Source: Symsagittifera roscoffensis
Taxonomy: Eukaryota; Xenacoelomorpha; Acoela; Convolutidae
Length of the DNA: 64,000 bases
Direction: 5' to 3'
NCBI RefSeq assembly: GCF_963678635.1
Contig: NC_087064.1
Span: 78,842,512 to 78,906,511, forward strand
Part shown: positions 1-11,600 of the stretch, one piece after another
Numbering within the stretch: the stretch's first letter is position 1
Layout of the letters: each line of letters begins with the position of its first letter
Notes under the pieces: generated by a model
The model's database searches: none
Seen by the model: only the letters and a program-made list of their open reading frames with translations
Told to the model about the DNA's origin: nothing
Program-made: the position numbers and the translations under genes

Positions 1-1760
1 CCAAAATTGACTGCTCAGATCATGTCAGTCGTCTGGGATCCAACCAGCCATCCATCAATCCGATTCGTTTGGCCATTAATTCTTACATCCATCGATCTTT
101 CCAACAAGATATTCATCTATCCATCTAGACATTAATCCATCTAGCTATCCTTTCATCTAGCCTTCCATCCATTAAGCAATCCAACTGATCCATCTAGTCA
201 TCCATCGATATTGTCTTTCATACATCGATCCATCCAACTAGTCATCCGACAACCAGCCATCAAGCTAATTATTCATAAATCAGCTCATTCATTTAGCCAT
301 CCATGCATCCAAAAAGCCAGCCATCCATCCATTCAAGTCATTAAATAGTCAAATGATCCATCCATTTATTGATTCTTCTATCAATTCAAATAGCCATTTT
401 TCCATTCATCAAGCCATTCATCTATCCAACTAGTCATCCATCCATCCAACCAGTCATTTTATTCAATCATCCATTCATTCGTTAAGTTAACCAGCCAACG
501 ATCTATCAAGCCTCTTATTCATCAAGCCATCCATCCCTCAATTTAGCCATCCATCCATCGATCAATCCAGCTCTCAATCCATCCAATCCATTCAACGAAC
601 AAGCCATCCATCAAATTATTAATATATAATGCCATCCATCTATCCATCACGTCATTCAACCAGCTGTCCACTCATCAAGCAATCCATTCAGTCAGATAAC
701 TAACAAGTCCATCCATCTGGCCATCCTTGCTAACAAGTCAATCATCCAGTCGTCGGCATATCAAGCTATCCAACTAACTATCCATCTATCCATCAATCCT
801 TTCAGCCCTGCATCAATCCCGCCATCTAAGCATCACCCATTCATTTATACATTTAACCAGGCCTTCATATCATTAAGTCATCTATCTTTTCATCTAGCCA
901 TCCAGCCAATGGTATATCTAGACATCCAACCAACCAATCATCTATGTAACCAGTCATCCATCCACCCAAGCAGTCATCCATAAATTCAGCATTCAAGCCA
1001 TCCATTACTTGAATCAGCCATCCATCCAACCAGTCATTTGGCCATCCATTTGTTCATCTATCCAAGCACCCATGCATTCATTGATCCCTCCGCTCGTCTC
1101 GATACTCATATGCATCCATTCAACGGGCCGTCAACTAAACCACCATCAATCTAGCCATCGATTGATCCGTCCAACAAACCATCCAACAGTCTAGCCATAT
1201 AACTATTCATAGCTCATTCATCTGCCACCCATTAATCTGGCCGTCCATTCATCCATTCTGCCTTCCATGCAACCAGCTATCTATCTACCATTCTAGCCCT
1301 CCGCCCAGCCTGCCATCTATCTGTTCATCCAGCGATCCACCCATCTAAGGCAGCCATCTGCAATTGGGCAATCCATCCGGCATCCCACCAGTCATCTATC
1401 ATCGATCCAGTCGTTCCTCCATCTCGCTATCCGCCATACAGTCGGCCGTCCATCTAAATTTTGAGTGACCCATCTCTCCAACCATCAATCGATCTAAACA
1501 CATCCATCTAACCATTTAACCAACCAATCAACCCGGCATCTGGTTAATTCAGCCATGCTCTCATCAACACAGGCATCTATCAAAACCGTTATCCATCATG
1601 CCACCCATACACCCATCCAGTCAATCCTTCGATCCATCCATCATTCAAGCCATCCATCCGTCCACCCAACCAGCCGTCTAGCCATCCATCTAAACTGTCA
1701 TCCATGCTTCCATCCATATCAGCTATCCATCCAGCCATCTGTACAAACAGCTAACCAGAC
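1..1760. repeat. degenerate CATC tetranucleotide satellite
   Basis: The stretch is built from CATC, CCAT and CAAC steps ('ccatccatcc', 'ccaaccagtcatcc') with many substitutions, so no clean unit is kept. Runs of open frame rich in H, P, S, Q and I are by-products of the repeat and are not genes. It lies upstream of the first visible CLU exon, so it is probably inside a CLU intron. The repeat fades into ordinary AT-rich sequence near 1760-1830. Confidence 0.9.
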
Positions 1761-2098
1761 ATACATCCAAACTCTTTTTCTGTTAAAGATAAACGTTGCC
1801 ATTTTTCAGGCGCAGATTTAGCTGCAGTGGGCCTGCTAGTTTTCCTTGCATTTCGAAGGTGCATATTTTAACAATTTTTCCCCGTTTTCCATCCTTGGGT
1901 TTATTGACACTTTCCTAGACTACTTGTTGGCTTTTTTCTTATTTAAATTCCTTTTGATTCATTGCTCGAACAGTGTAGTTATTTTTCAGTGCCAATATTT
2001 TTTCTCGGAATTTTTTTTTATTCGAAAAAATTTTCATTGTTCCGATTTGATGAAGCCAGAGCTTTTAATTTTTTGTCGTTTTTTGTTTTGATAGTCGG

Positions 2099-2436
2099 CA
2101 GGCGCGGATCTGTGGTTTTATTGAGGTGAAGGCAATTTTTTCAAATAAATAGGTCGACCAAATTGAGTCCCTTTTTTGACTAAGTTTTTACGCCAATACT
2201 GTTTTAGTCTCTTTTTAGCAGGTGCCGTTTTGAAATTTACCATGAATACGTTTTTTTGAAATACGCAAATATTGTTTTAGGCTCTTTTTAGTAGGAGCCT
2301 TTTTGATGATATATGGGTGGCTTATGAAATTTTTTGGGTCAGTCAGCCAAAATGGATGTCTTAAAATAGTACCTTGTTGGTGGTCATGGGGACAATCCTC
2401 GAGGAAGGCGTATCTCCACCTTTGAATCCGCCAATG
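2099..2436 (+). mobile_element. decayed hAT-type MITE, relative of the element at 55646-56081
   Basis: It opens with 'caggcgcggatctgtggttt' and closes with 'tttgaatccgcca', diverged versions of the 55646-56081 termini. Internal blocks also match: 'aggtcgaccaaattga' and 'gtcagccaaaatggatgtct'. No target duplication can be read. It lies in the CLU intron upstream of exon 2774-3012. The surrounding 1830-2770 shows nothing else I can support. Confidence 0.55.
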
Positions 2437-2773
2437 GATGTAGAAAAGCAGTGAATGGAGCCTTGTCTTGAAATTAGTTCAGCAATCAAATTCTTTGAAA
2501 TCGTGATTTAATCTGGGTAAAAAAGTGTGAAAAAAAACTATTAGTGCCGTTTTTCATAAATGCTTCTTTTGCCTTGTTTTTGTGGTTAGCGCTAGTCAAA
2601 TGAAGTTTTATGAATAATGAAAAATGTGTTACAGAATGGCGTGGTTTTGCCTACTCTTGAAGTTCCTCGCAGATTTGTACAATCAATTTTTTCGCCTGAA
2701 AACTGGCCCCGCTTTTCCCTGTGTATACACGTTTGAATTGCATGTGAATTATTGGAATGTTTTCGTGTTGTAG

Positions 2774-3012
2774 TGATTGTATTGAGGAGGTGTGTGGGCA
2801 GTATGGTGTGCTGCAGTGTTCCCTGTTGCGCACCCTCTGCTCCAAAGTGGGAGTGCAGCTGAAGCTGAGGAACTACGACTTCCTCTCAACAATTTCGCCC
2901 ACTTTCCGTTCCTCAGATATACTCAATCTGTTTCCCATTGTCAAACATGTGCTGCCCAAAGCCAACGAAGGCTTGAAGCTCCTCAACAAGGGACAACACT
3001 GCATACAACAAG
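2774..3012 (+). CDS. CLUH: CLU exon a (pre-TPR region)
   Basis: The acceptor is 'gtgttgtag' ending at 2773 and the donor is G|gtacgg after 3012. The exon carries the last base of a codon, 79 full codons and one base of the next. It encodes 'CSLLRTLCSKVGVQLKLRNY' and the ILNLFPIVKHV block that precedes the TPRs in CLUH. An overlapping frame runs past the donor but loses homology at once. Confidence 0.92.
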
Positions 3013-6000
3013 GTACGGTCACCTGTAAATACTGCTTAGGATTACACTTAAGCTCTAGAATTACACAAAATTCTACACCAAAATGTATATTTGCTAGGAA
3101 ACTAGGCTTCCGAGAATCTTGTCTTGTAACCGAGGAAGCTAGCTTTTATGCGTTCTGCTGCCAATTTAGTGTAATGATGAAGCACCCTGCATAAGTTTTT
3201 AAAGATCCGGCCTCGATTATTGCCAAGGAATATACTTTTTGCAAACTTGAATTCTTCGGCCTTAAATAAAGTTCGGACATTACGTGGGCAAACTGAATTT
3301 TGATTGCTGATTCTTTAAGCTGATTCTGCAACATACTGAAAACGGTTTTGTCGTAGAATCCACAAGGCGATTTTTTGATATTTTGACATCCACAGACATG
3401 GTCAAATTTTGAGTCAGCTCGAAATGCCAAGTTTATTTCTTTGATAATTTCGGTTTTTTGCGGATTCTGCAGCAGAACAGAAGTACCCAAAAGCTTACTT
3501 CACAAGTATTTGTTTGTAGAACCCGCGAAATTTGGTTATCGCAAGTTGGACCATTTTACACATGCAGAGCGTAGCGTCTTATTACGGTGTCATTTTTTTC
3601 AACTTGAGTCGCAAATGAAAGTGCTTATAAAGAAGTTACAGAGAGTTATTTACCCTTGCGGTAAACAAGGGTATTGCAATCGTGTACTAGATTTTTTCCC
3701 GTAAATAACTTTAGGCACAGAATGTCAAATGTGTAGGAAAGGTAAATTTCAGACATTCTCAATTTCTTGAAAATTCAAATAAAACTGCCTTCATTTAGGT
3801 AGTAAATTGGTGTAGTTCGTTTCCGGTGTTAGTCAGAGGGTATTGCAATCGTGTACTAGATTTTTTCCCGTAAATAACTTTAGGCACAGAATGTCAAATG
3901 TGTAGGAAAGGTAAATTTCAGACATTCTCAATTTCTTGAAAATTCAAATAAAACTGCCTTCATTTAGGTAGTAAATTGGTGTAGTTCGTTTCCGGTGTTA
4001 GTCAAAGTGTTGATTTTTTTTCGAATTCGCGGTTTTTGGACTAGTTTCCGTTGGTTTATTTCCCGTTTTTCAACATGAAAGTTGTTTTATTAAGCATAGA
4101 TTTTTTTTGATTTTGATTTTTTTACTCTTGTTGAAAGTTTGTAACTTTGCTCTTGATTAAACGGTTTCAGCTTGCGTTGTGAACTTATATTGCGTTGTTG
4201 CGAGGGCAAAAATTTCTGTTCGAGCAAGTGTCTTGAAATCGGAAACAAGACTTGTTCCAGTTAAGAACTTTTCGTACACGTTTTAACTTTTCAACTTGCT
4301 TTTTTATTAAATGTTCAAATGCTCCAGGTTCCTTCCCACTTGGCCTAGTGTTAGCGCCCGTCGACTTTATACCCTAAGGACTGTGAACGTAGTGAATGCT
4401 CATATATTAAAGGTCGCAAAATTATAAAGGTCGCTCAAAAACTTGATCGACGTCTACTTTCGAAACTGGAATTTATTATTCAGCGGAATAAAAAAAGGTT
4501 TACTTATTGATCCAGTGTTCTCAATTTGGGTTATTTTTATCAAAAAAGTTTCAATCATAAGTTATTCTAGAAATTCAAAGAGCAGTCTGTTTTTTTCCTG
4601 TTTCGTTGGGTTCAGACTCTTTCCTGACTGTCTGTTGGCTATGTCCAGAAAATGTCAATCATAATATGCTCTTTGAAGTCAGGGAGTTATAAGGTTATAT
4701 GTATTTTTTCAGGTACTTGATTCAAAGTTAGTTTTACGCAATTGTTTTGCTTTTTAGTAATTTATTGAAATTCTAGGACTTTTTTGCCATTTCGTTACAG
4801 CTTGTCTCTGTGATTAGATTTTTCAGTGATCGCTGGGTCAAATTTATTACTATAGTTAACGTCTGATGCGTAGGTCTGTTGCGTCCGGGCTGTGAGTTGA
4901 TCACGGAGTCGCTGCATCTGTTGAACCACGTGTACGGTCCCATCCACAGTGAGATTGCATTGTGTCTGAAACTGCTAGCCCATCTGAACTACATCCTGGG
5001 AGACCCTTTGGAGGCCATCTCACATCAACACAAGGCCATCATGATGTACGAGCGGTGTGGTGGATACGACTGCATGCAGACCACCTCTGAGTACCTACGT
5101 ATGGCGCTCTACTGCTTCTGCTCCGAACAGCCCCACAGTGCCCTTTATCTGCTGCACAGAGCCAGATACCTGATGTGTGTGGCCACTGGAGAAGATCACC
5201 CCGAAGTGGCCACGGTGGACACTAACATAGGTCTGGTGCTGCACTCGCTGCAGAAGTTCGACCAGGCGCTCCTCTTCCTCCACAATGCGCTGACTCTGAA
5301 CGAGACACACTGTGGCGCCATGTCCCTTAAGACTGCCCTGTCACACCACCTGAAGGCGTGTGTGGCCTCCTGCCAAGGAGACTTCCGATCCGCTCTGCAG
5401 TACGAGAAGGAGGCATTCAACATCTACAAAACGGAGGTCTGTGTCCGTTCTTTGGACTTTTCATTCACTAATAAGTAGATCATGTACTTATAGATACTAC
5501 TAGTAGACAATACGCCATAAGCACGCACCCTCTCGCGCCAAATAAAGTCATTACATTTTGACTGTCGAGGATTTGCTGTCATGTTTTTGTTTTGTTTTGT
5601 GGTGTAGCTGGGAGAGGAGAATGAGAAGACGCGGGAGAGTAGTGAGCTATTGAAGCACTTGACGAGTCAGGCGGTGGCACTGCAGCGCAAGATCAACCAG
5701 TTTTCCAAGAGTGCCTCTGCCTCCCTGGCCAATGCAGCACTTCCCGCACTCTTCATCACCCAGCCGACTCACAAGGGAGTGCTGGAGATGCTCAACGTCA
5801 TCAATGGGTTCTTCTTCTTCCACCTCAAGTACAAGCAAACATTATGCTATACACAATGAAGATAGCATACCAATCTGCTATCTTTTGTCCCGCTCGCACT
5901 TTTTTTTTTAGCTTGGTGGCTGAACTACAACCCACGGCACCCCCAATCAGTTTCAATTCAAATAAACATAAAACAATGGTCATTTGAAAACCCATCTCAA

Positions 6001-6631
6001 TTTGGACATTTTGTTGGGGGCAAACTTTTGTCACGCTCCTTCTTGGTTTTGGTAGGGGGCAACCAGTTATTTTTGTTTGGTTTGACTCACTGCTGAGAAA
6101 ATAAATAAATTAGTTTGCACCTAATATCGAACCTCACTTAAGTTGCTGCTCTTCAGGAAAGAGGATAGCGAAGATGAGATATTATCAGAAGTGTCAAAGG
6201 GTGGCAAAAGTGGCGCACGCAGGACAAGTTGTGACAAAAAGCAGAAATCGACAGCACCATCTTCGTCAGGCAGAAAGAACTCGTCTGAAAACAGCAGTCA
6301 ATTGAGTGCTAACTGTAAGACGGCCCAAGTGGTAGTGGAGCACAGTCAGGACAATGGTGATGCAGGACATCAGACGCTGCCATGGACCAAATCGGGGGAC
6401 GGCTGCGGCGGCGTGTCATCGGACGACCAGATTCACCATAAGAGTGACAATGTCATCACAACAGAAGCAGAAGTCAGCACTAGCAGTGGGGGTGGGGATA
6501 GGACCATGAGCAGCAGCAGGGGCAGTAATGTCAGTGAGAGCCGGAAGGAAACGGAGGATCATTGCAGTAGTGGGGGAGATCACGACTCCTCTAGTGGAGA
6601 ACACCATGTGACAGCGGAGCCACTGGATTGA
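2774..6631 (+). CDS. CLUH: clustered mitochondria protein (CLU/CLUH), C-terminal exons; 5' end outside window
   Basis: CLU/CLUH proteins are cytosolic RNA-binding factors that bind mRNAs of nuclear-encoded mitochondrial proteins and keep mitochondria dispersed (established for the family). Four exons, 2774-3012, 4874-5436, 5608-5828 and 6157-6631, join in phase across GT-AG introns and give about 498 residues. In order they show the 'DILNLFPIVKHVLPKANEG' block, the TPR repeats starting 'GCELITESLHLLNHVYG', the 'GEDHPEVATVDTNIGLVLH' repeat, 'TSQAVALQRKIN', 'VLEMLNVING' and a low-complexity Ser/Gly/Asp-rich tail to TGA at 6629-6631. These match the C-terminal third of animal CLUH. The N-terminal and central CLU domains are missing because the window begins inside the gene. 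High GC in the exons contrasts with the AT-rich introns. The family call is secure; exon ends are inferred from splice consensus and reading frame. Confidence 0.94.
3500..4570 (+). repeat. interspersed repeat family 2, copy 1
   Basis: Diverged similarity to 8130-8470, 9115-9935, 10785-11615 and 44890-45560. Shared landmarks are 'acccttgc..taa.caa.g.attgcaatcg', 'cgtaaataactt', 'cttgaaaattcaaataaaac' and 'gtgaacgtagtgaat'. No coding frame or terminal structure can be recognised, so its class stays open. Confidence 0.55.
3669..4005 (+). repeat. 169 bp direct tandem duplication, two copies
   Basis: The block beginning 'gggtattgcaatcgtgtac' at 3669 recurs at 3838 almost base for base, each copy ending in 'ggtgttagtca'. 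The near identity implies a recent event. It lies inside the CLU intron and within the older interspersed repeat. Confidence 0.9.
4874..5436 (+). CDS. CLUH: CLU exon b (TPR repeats)
   Basis: The acceptor is 'gatgcgtag' and the donor is GAG|gtctgt. The 187 codons encode the CLUH tetratricopeptide array, including 'YILGDPLEAISHQHKAI' and 'ALSHHLKACVASCQGDFRSA', and end at 'FNIYKTE'. The next exon resumes with 'LGEENEKTRESSELLK', exactly where CLUH has LGEDHEKTKESSEYLK. Confidence 0.95.
5541..5546 (+). promoter_or_regulatory. candidate intronic poly(A) signal AATAAA
   Basis: If the donor at 5437 is skipped, exon b reads on for 13 codons to a TAG at 5476-5478, and AATAAA follows 62 bases later. 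A shortened CLU isoform is conceivable, but AATAAA is frequent in such AT-rich DNA. Confidence 0.3.
5608..5828 (+). CDS. CLUH: CLU exon c (LNVING region)
   Basis: The acceptor is 'gtggtgtag' at 5607 and the donor is AA|gtacaag after 5828. The 73 codons plus two bases encode 'LGEENEKTRESSELLKHL', 'SQAVALQRKIN' and 'VLEMLNVINGFFFFHL', matching the last conserved block of CLUH. Reading through the donor gives nine further codons and a TGA, with another AATAAA at 5961-5966. Confidence 0.93.
6157..6631 (+). CDS. CLUH: CLU exon d (C-terminal Ser/Gly-rich tail)
   Basis: The acceptor is 'ctgctcttcag' at 6156. Joining AA|G restores Lys, and 'KKEDSEDEILSEVSKGG' continues the CLUH 'LSQKDLENLKAEV' position. 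The remaining ~140 residues are low-complexity and hydrophilic (S, G, D, E, K runs), as expected for a disordered tail, and end at TGA 6629-6631. No strong poly(A) signal is seen in the next few hundred bases. Confidence 0.85.
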
Positions 6632-7350
6632 CGCCAAAACTGCATCCACAACAGGCGAGTCAGGCATACATCCACAGGAACATGCACACTCACTCAGTTC
6701 TTTTCAGACACAATGTGTGAGAGAACACGTTGGACCTTGACAGACCTTGCAAGATAAATTTAAGTGCCAAACTTCAATTTTCAGTTTCCGACATGTAGTT
6801 TGGATTGAAAATTGTCAATTGTAGATTTCAATCATGTCTTTATTTGTTTTTGCTTCCAGAAGCAGAACTAAAAAGTTGTTCTAGTAAACGGAACTAGATA
6901 CTGTCATAAAACGACCAACTCTTTTTTTACAATTGTGTGCGAGTTAGTCATTTTTGTGAGCAAAAACACGAATTAATATGAGATTCAAAAGTGGATTTAG
7001 GTTTTGCTCGGGATAAAAAACAATAGTTTTTGACCCAGTTTTCTCATGAATTATTTGTCTAAAAAGTGTAAAAAGTTTTGTTGGAATTCCTTTTATGGGT
7101 GTGCTTGACTCCTGGTGAAGTTTTGAGTTACGATCAAAGGACTTCTTGTGGTAAGTTTTAATATTGGAAATACAAATTGGAGCTTAATTACACAAGCAAT
7201 GCTTGTTTTATAGTATGAATTATTTTTTTTACCAACCTAAGTCGCAAATATTGATGCGATAACATGTGTTCATTTCGAAAGTGTTAATTTTGATCAATAA
7301 CCAGCTATTAAGTACAGCCAATGCTAAGGATATTAACACATACTATTATT
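6632..7350. other. 3' flank of CLU, AT-rich, no further gene
   Basis: Begins with the CLU 3' untranslated region. No homology, RNA gene or structured repeat is recognised. Confidence 0.6.
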
Positions 7351-7740
7351 GTTCCGACTTTCGTAACGAAATAAGCGGAATATTTGTGCACGGGGTGGTT
7401 TTTTCTTCCGACAAATTTCGACTTTTTAACTAGCCATTTTTGACGGGATTTTTTGTATTATTCAAAAATTATCATTGTCCTGAGCTTAATTTGGAAAGAT
7501 ATTTCACCTGTGATCATTTTTCCTAAAGTTATGGAGATTTAAAAATTGCCATTTTGGCTAATTTGAGACAATTGACGCGCGATATATTTCGCGCTATTAA
7601 CGCGTAAGCGGATATTTTATCTGTCATAGAAATCGTTCCGAATTGGTTGAAGGACGCTTATTTGCCGTAATTGATTTGTTACTAGGAGTGAAATATATCA
7701 CTTTTAACTTAATATGGCGTGTGGGGGGATAATTTCCATA
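7351..7740 (+). mobile_element. Helentron-like element family, 3'-truncated copy
   Basis: Starts 'gttccgactttcg', has the 'cggaatatttgtgc' block, the core 'acgcgcgatatatttcgcgc' at ~7576 and 'atggcgtgtgggggg' near 7720. The terminal hairpin region is not found. Confidence 0.75.
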
Positions 7741-8641
7741 GACTGTTGTTTAAATTGAGGCATGTTAGTGGGTAAATTTCTTTTCTATCAAATTGGCTGG
7801 TACTGCTAATGCTTCATAATTGGCGTGCGTGATTTACGAAATTTTGTAGGCTCAAAGTTACTCATTCAGTTTTTCCCAGTAGCGTCATCGGTCATGTTTT
7901 TGCTTGTTTATGCGAAGTGCAACTTCGCCAATGTGTTTTGAAATTGGTCTTGTAGTGAGTACTCTTATATAGGTCTTGCTGATTTTTTTTCAGGAAAAAG
8001 TCTTAAAGTCTTTTCATACTCCTGGGAGAGAAAGAGTCTTGTAAACGAGAAATAGTCTTGTTCTTTAAACAACTTTTTTTACAAATGTGTACGTATGTGT
8101 CTTTGAGCGTTTCTAATTTTTTTTCTTTTAACACTTGCAATAGTGTGTGTTTTGTAATCGGATACTAGATTTTTTTTACCATGAATAACTTGTTCAAAGG
8201 TTTTTACACTTGCGAGATTCCGAGCGTAGTGTATTAGTTTGAACCTACTTTTTTCCAACGTAACTCGCAAACAAAAAAGCTCTTTTGGTGGTGCTTTTGC
8301 TATAATCACGATCTGTAGCTTTGGAAATTTCAATGCAATTGTTCTCTGCTTCACGTGTGGCCAGTGTTTGCCGATTGTTTGCGATATACCCATGTTTCGA
8401 TTTTTTCTGAACAACGTTTTCGACTATAAGTTGCTGTTGTTTTTTTTGTCGGCTTGCCTGTCCTGCAATATTTGATGTTTTTCAAATGGCGGCGTTCAAC
8501 AGTGACGAAGTGCAACTTTGCCAAAACTGAAAAGGAACTGCCGAAAATTGATCATTTTTGTAACTTTTGAATTCCGCCTGTAAATTATAGGCAACTGTGC
8601 GTAAAAACTGTTTCCTTAGGGAAACACGATAGGAAAGTTTC
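7741..8641. other. AT-rich non-coding stretch with weak family 2 similarity
   Basis: 8130-8470 resembles family 2 ('gatactagattttttttacc', 'gagcgtagtgtattag'). Short overlapping ORFs on both strands are not credible genes. Confidence 0.4.
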
Positions 8642-11600
8642 ACAAAGCCTGAATTATTAGATTATTCACCAAAAACTGTAGTACCGTGCTTGGGGAACTT
8701 TTGTTCGGTTAACATGCGGCATCAATTAAAATTAATATGTGGCAAGTTTTTGTCTTCATTTCCCTCAAATTTGGGTTAAACACTTGTCAGGGAATCGTGA
8801 CGAGTAAAAATGGTTTTCATAATTTTTCCGCATCGTTGAACATTAACTTTTTCGTCACTGATGCACTGCCTCAGTACACTTTTGAGCAGCTGACTTTCAA
8901 ACCACAATTGATGATGATGACATCGATTTGCGAAATTCAAGACGTTAACTTGGCCGATAATAGGATTGGAATGCTAGTCATTGCTCAACATCTTTAATAT
9001 TTTGTGAATGCGTAGTGCATATTTATTAACTTGAAGTAGATGCGTCAGTTTTCTTTCGTCAGTGCAGATTATTGATTGAAATATCGAATTGAAGCATCTT
9101 GCCGGTATTGATGATTACCCTTGCAATAAGCAAAGAATTGCAATCGGGCAGTTGTCTTTTTCCGTTAATAACTTCGTTCACACTATCTCCAATTTATGAT
9201 ATCCATTTCTAGCCCAGTTGTATGTTTTGATTTTTGTCGATTTTATAGATTCGGTTTGTTTTTTTGTCGGTTTACTTGCCATGTGTTTTGTTTTAGTATT
9301 TTTTCTCTTAATTTTTTAGGCATGCGAACTAATTAGGTCATGACAAACATATTTGGTCTTCATATTTAACCTTGTAAAACCCCTCGTTACACCATAAAAT
9401 CGATGCTTATGTGAGGAGGGGGAGGAAAAGTAGCCTCTTTTGTTCTTGAATATTTTGTCTACGGAGATATGTGGCGAGTGTCGCACGAGATTCAGGGGTG
9501 TGATTCTTTCTAGCTGAAGTTTTTGAAATTAAATGAATTTTCGTGTTTTTTTTTTCATTTTCTTTACGGGTGCTTTTTTATTGTTATCTTTTTTTGTTGT
9601 GATCCAGCGCTATTAAACTTGCAAATTAACTTCATATTCAATAAGTTTGGTTTAATTGGGTTATTTTCATAAGCCTTTGGATTTTTTCAGATTTTTTTTA
9701 CAAAATCTTTGTTGAAATTGTTTCAAACTTTTGCATACATTTCTAAGAGTCAGTGAACGTAATGAATACTCTTTTATAGGCAAACTTCATTATCGAAAAG
9801 CAAAAGGGTAAAGGTCACGAAAACGTGGACGACTTTTAGTTTCGAAAGTGGATCATATTTTTATGATTTTCCAGCTGAATAAAAAAAATTATCCACTTTG
9901 CTCAAATTGAGTAAATTTATCAAAGTGTTTGGATGTCTATACTTGGAACTTTTTCTGAGTTGTTGCTCAGTGGATTGATGTGCACGTAGTTTTGACCCAT
10001 GCGATTTTTTGCTAGCGGTTAGAAAGCGTTATCATTTCGGAACATAGACATTCTCGTGTTTATCTGCTTTATTGGTAGCTAGTGCGCTCTTAAACAATCT
10101 CCTTAGCGATTACCTTAATTAGGCCATATTTTTTTGAACAATGATACTAGCTGGTTAAAGGCTTTGAATGGTAAAAGTGAAACATCAGATCGAGTTTCGG
10201 CGGTCCGATAGTCGAAATTGCGAAACGATAAGAATTTCACTCCTAGTTTATTTTTTCTCTAGTTGAATATAGCAGGTACAAAGCCTGAATTATTAGATTA
10301 TTCACCAAAAACTGTAGTGCCGTGCTTGGGTAACTTTTGTTCCGTTAACATGCGGCATCAATTAAAATTAATATGTGGGAAGTTATTGTCTTCATTTCCC
10401 TCAAATTTGGGTTAAACACTTGTCAGGAATTGTGACGAGTAAAAATGGTTTTCATAATTTTTGCACTCTTCAAATTTCAGCGATTCTCCGCATCGTTGAA
10501 CATTGATTTTTTTCGTCACTGATGCGCTGCCTCAATCTAGCACACTTTTGAGCAGCAAAAAAAGGGGTGTATAAACCACAATTGATGATGATGACATCGA
10601 TTTGCGAAATTCAAGACGTTAATTTGGCCGATAATAGGATTGGAATGCTAGTCATTGCTCAACATCTTTAATATTTTGTGAATGCGTAGTGCATATTTTT
10701 TAACTTGAAGTAGATGCGTCAGTTTTCTTTCGTCAGTGCAGATTATTGATTGAAATATCGAATTGAAGCATCTAGCCGGTATTGATGATTACCCTTGCAG
10801 TAAGCAAGGAATTGCAATCGGGCAGTTGTCTTTTTCCGTTAATAACTTCGTTCACACGATCTCCAATTTATGATATCCATTTCTAGCCCATTTGTATGTT
10901 TGGTTTTTGTCGGTTTTATTGATTCGGTTTGTTTCTTCGTCGGTTTACTTGCCATGTGTTTTGTTTTAGTAACTTTTCTCTTAATTTTTTAGGCATGCAA
11001 ACTAATTAGGTCATGACAAACATATTTGGTCTTCATATTTAACCTTGTAAAACCCCTCGTTACACCATAAAATCGATGCTTATGTGAGGAGGGGGAGGAA
11101 AAGGAGCCTCTTTTGTTCTTGAATATTTTGTCTACGGAGATATGTGGCGAGTGTCGCACGAGATTCAGGGGTGTGATTCTTTCTAGCTGAAGTTTTTGAA
11201 ATTAAATGAATTTTCGTGTTTTTTTTTTCATTTTCTTTACGGGTGCTTTTTTATTGTTATCTTTTTTTTGTTGTGATCCAGCGCTATTAAACTTGCAAAT
11301 TAACTTCATATTCAATAAGTTTGGTTTAATTGGGTTATTTTCATAAGCCTTTGGATTTTTTCAGATTTTTTTTACAAAATCTTTGTTGAAATTGTTTCAA
11401 ACTTTTGCATACATTTCTAAGAGTCAGTGAACGTAGTGAATACTCTTTTATAGGCAAACTTCATTATCGAAAAGCAAAAGGGTAAAGGTCACGAAAACGT
11501 GGACGACTTTTAGTTTCGAAAGTGGATCATATTTTTATGATTTTCCAGCTGAATAAAAAAAATTATCCACTTTGCTCAAATTGAGTAAATTTATCAAAGT

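Larger units (their letters stand above)
3013..4873 (+). other. CLU intron with tandem duplication and interspersed repeat
   Basis: A GT-AG intron of 1861 bases. It holds a copy of the interspersed family also seen at 9115-11615 and 44890-45560, and a 169 bp tandem duplication described separately. Short open frames inside it show no coding character. Confidence 0.75.

Noticed and set aside
1009..1821. ORFs of 61 and 88 codons in the CATC satellite
   Set aside because: Composition (H, P, S, I, Q) is dictated by the repeat; no homology or splice context.
6416..6667. 83-codon minus frame opposite the last CLU exon
   Set aside because: Shadow of the plus-strand coding sequence, whose frame continues the CLUH protein across the intron.
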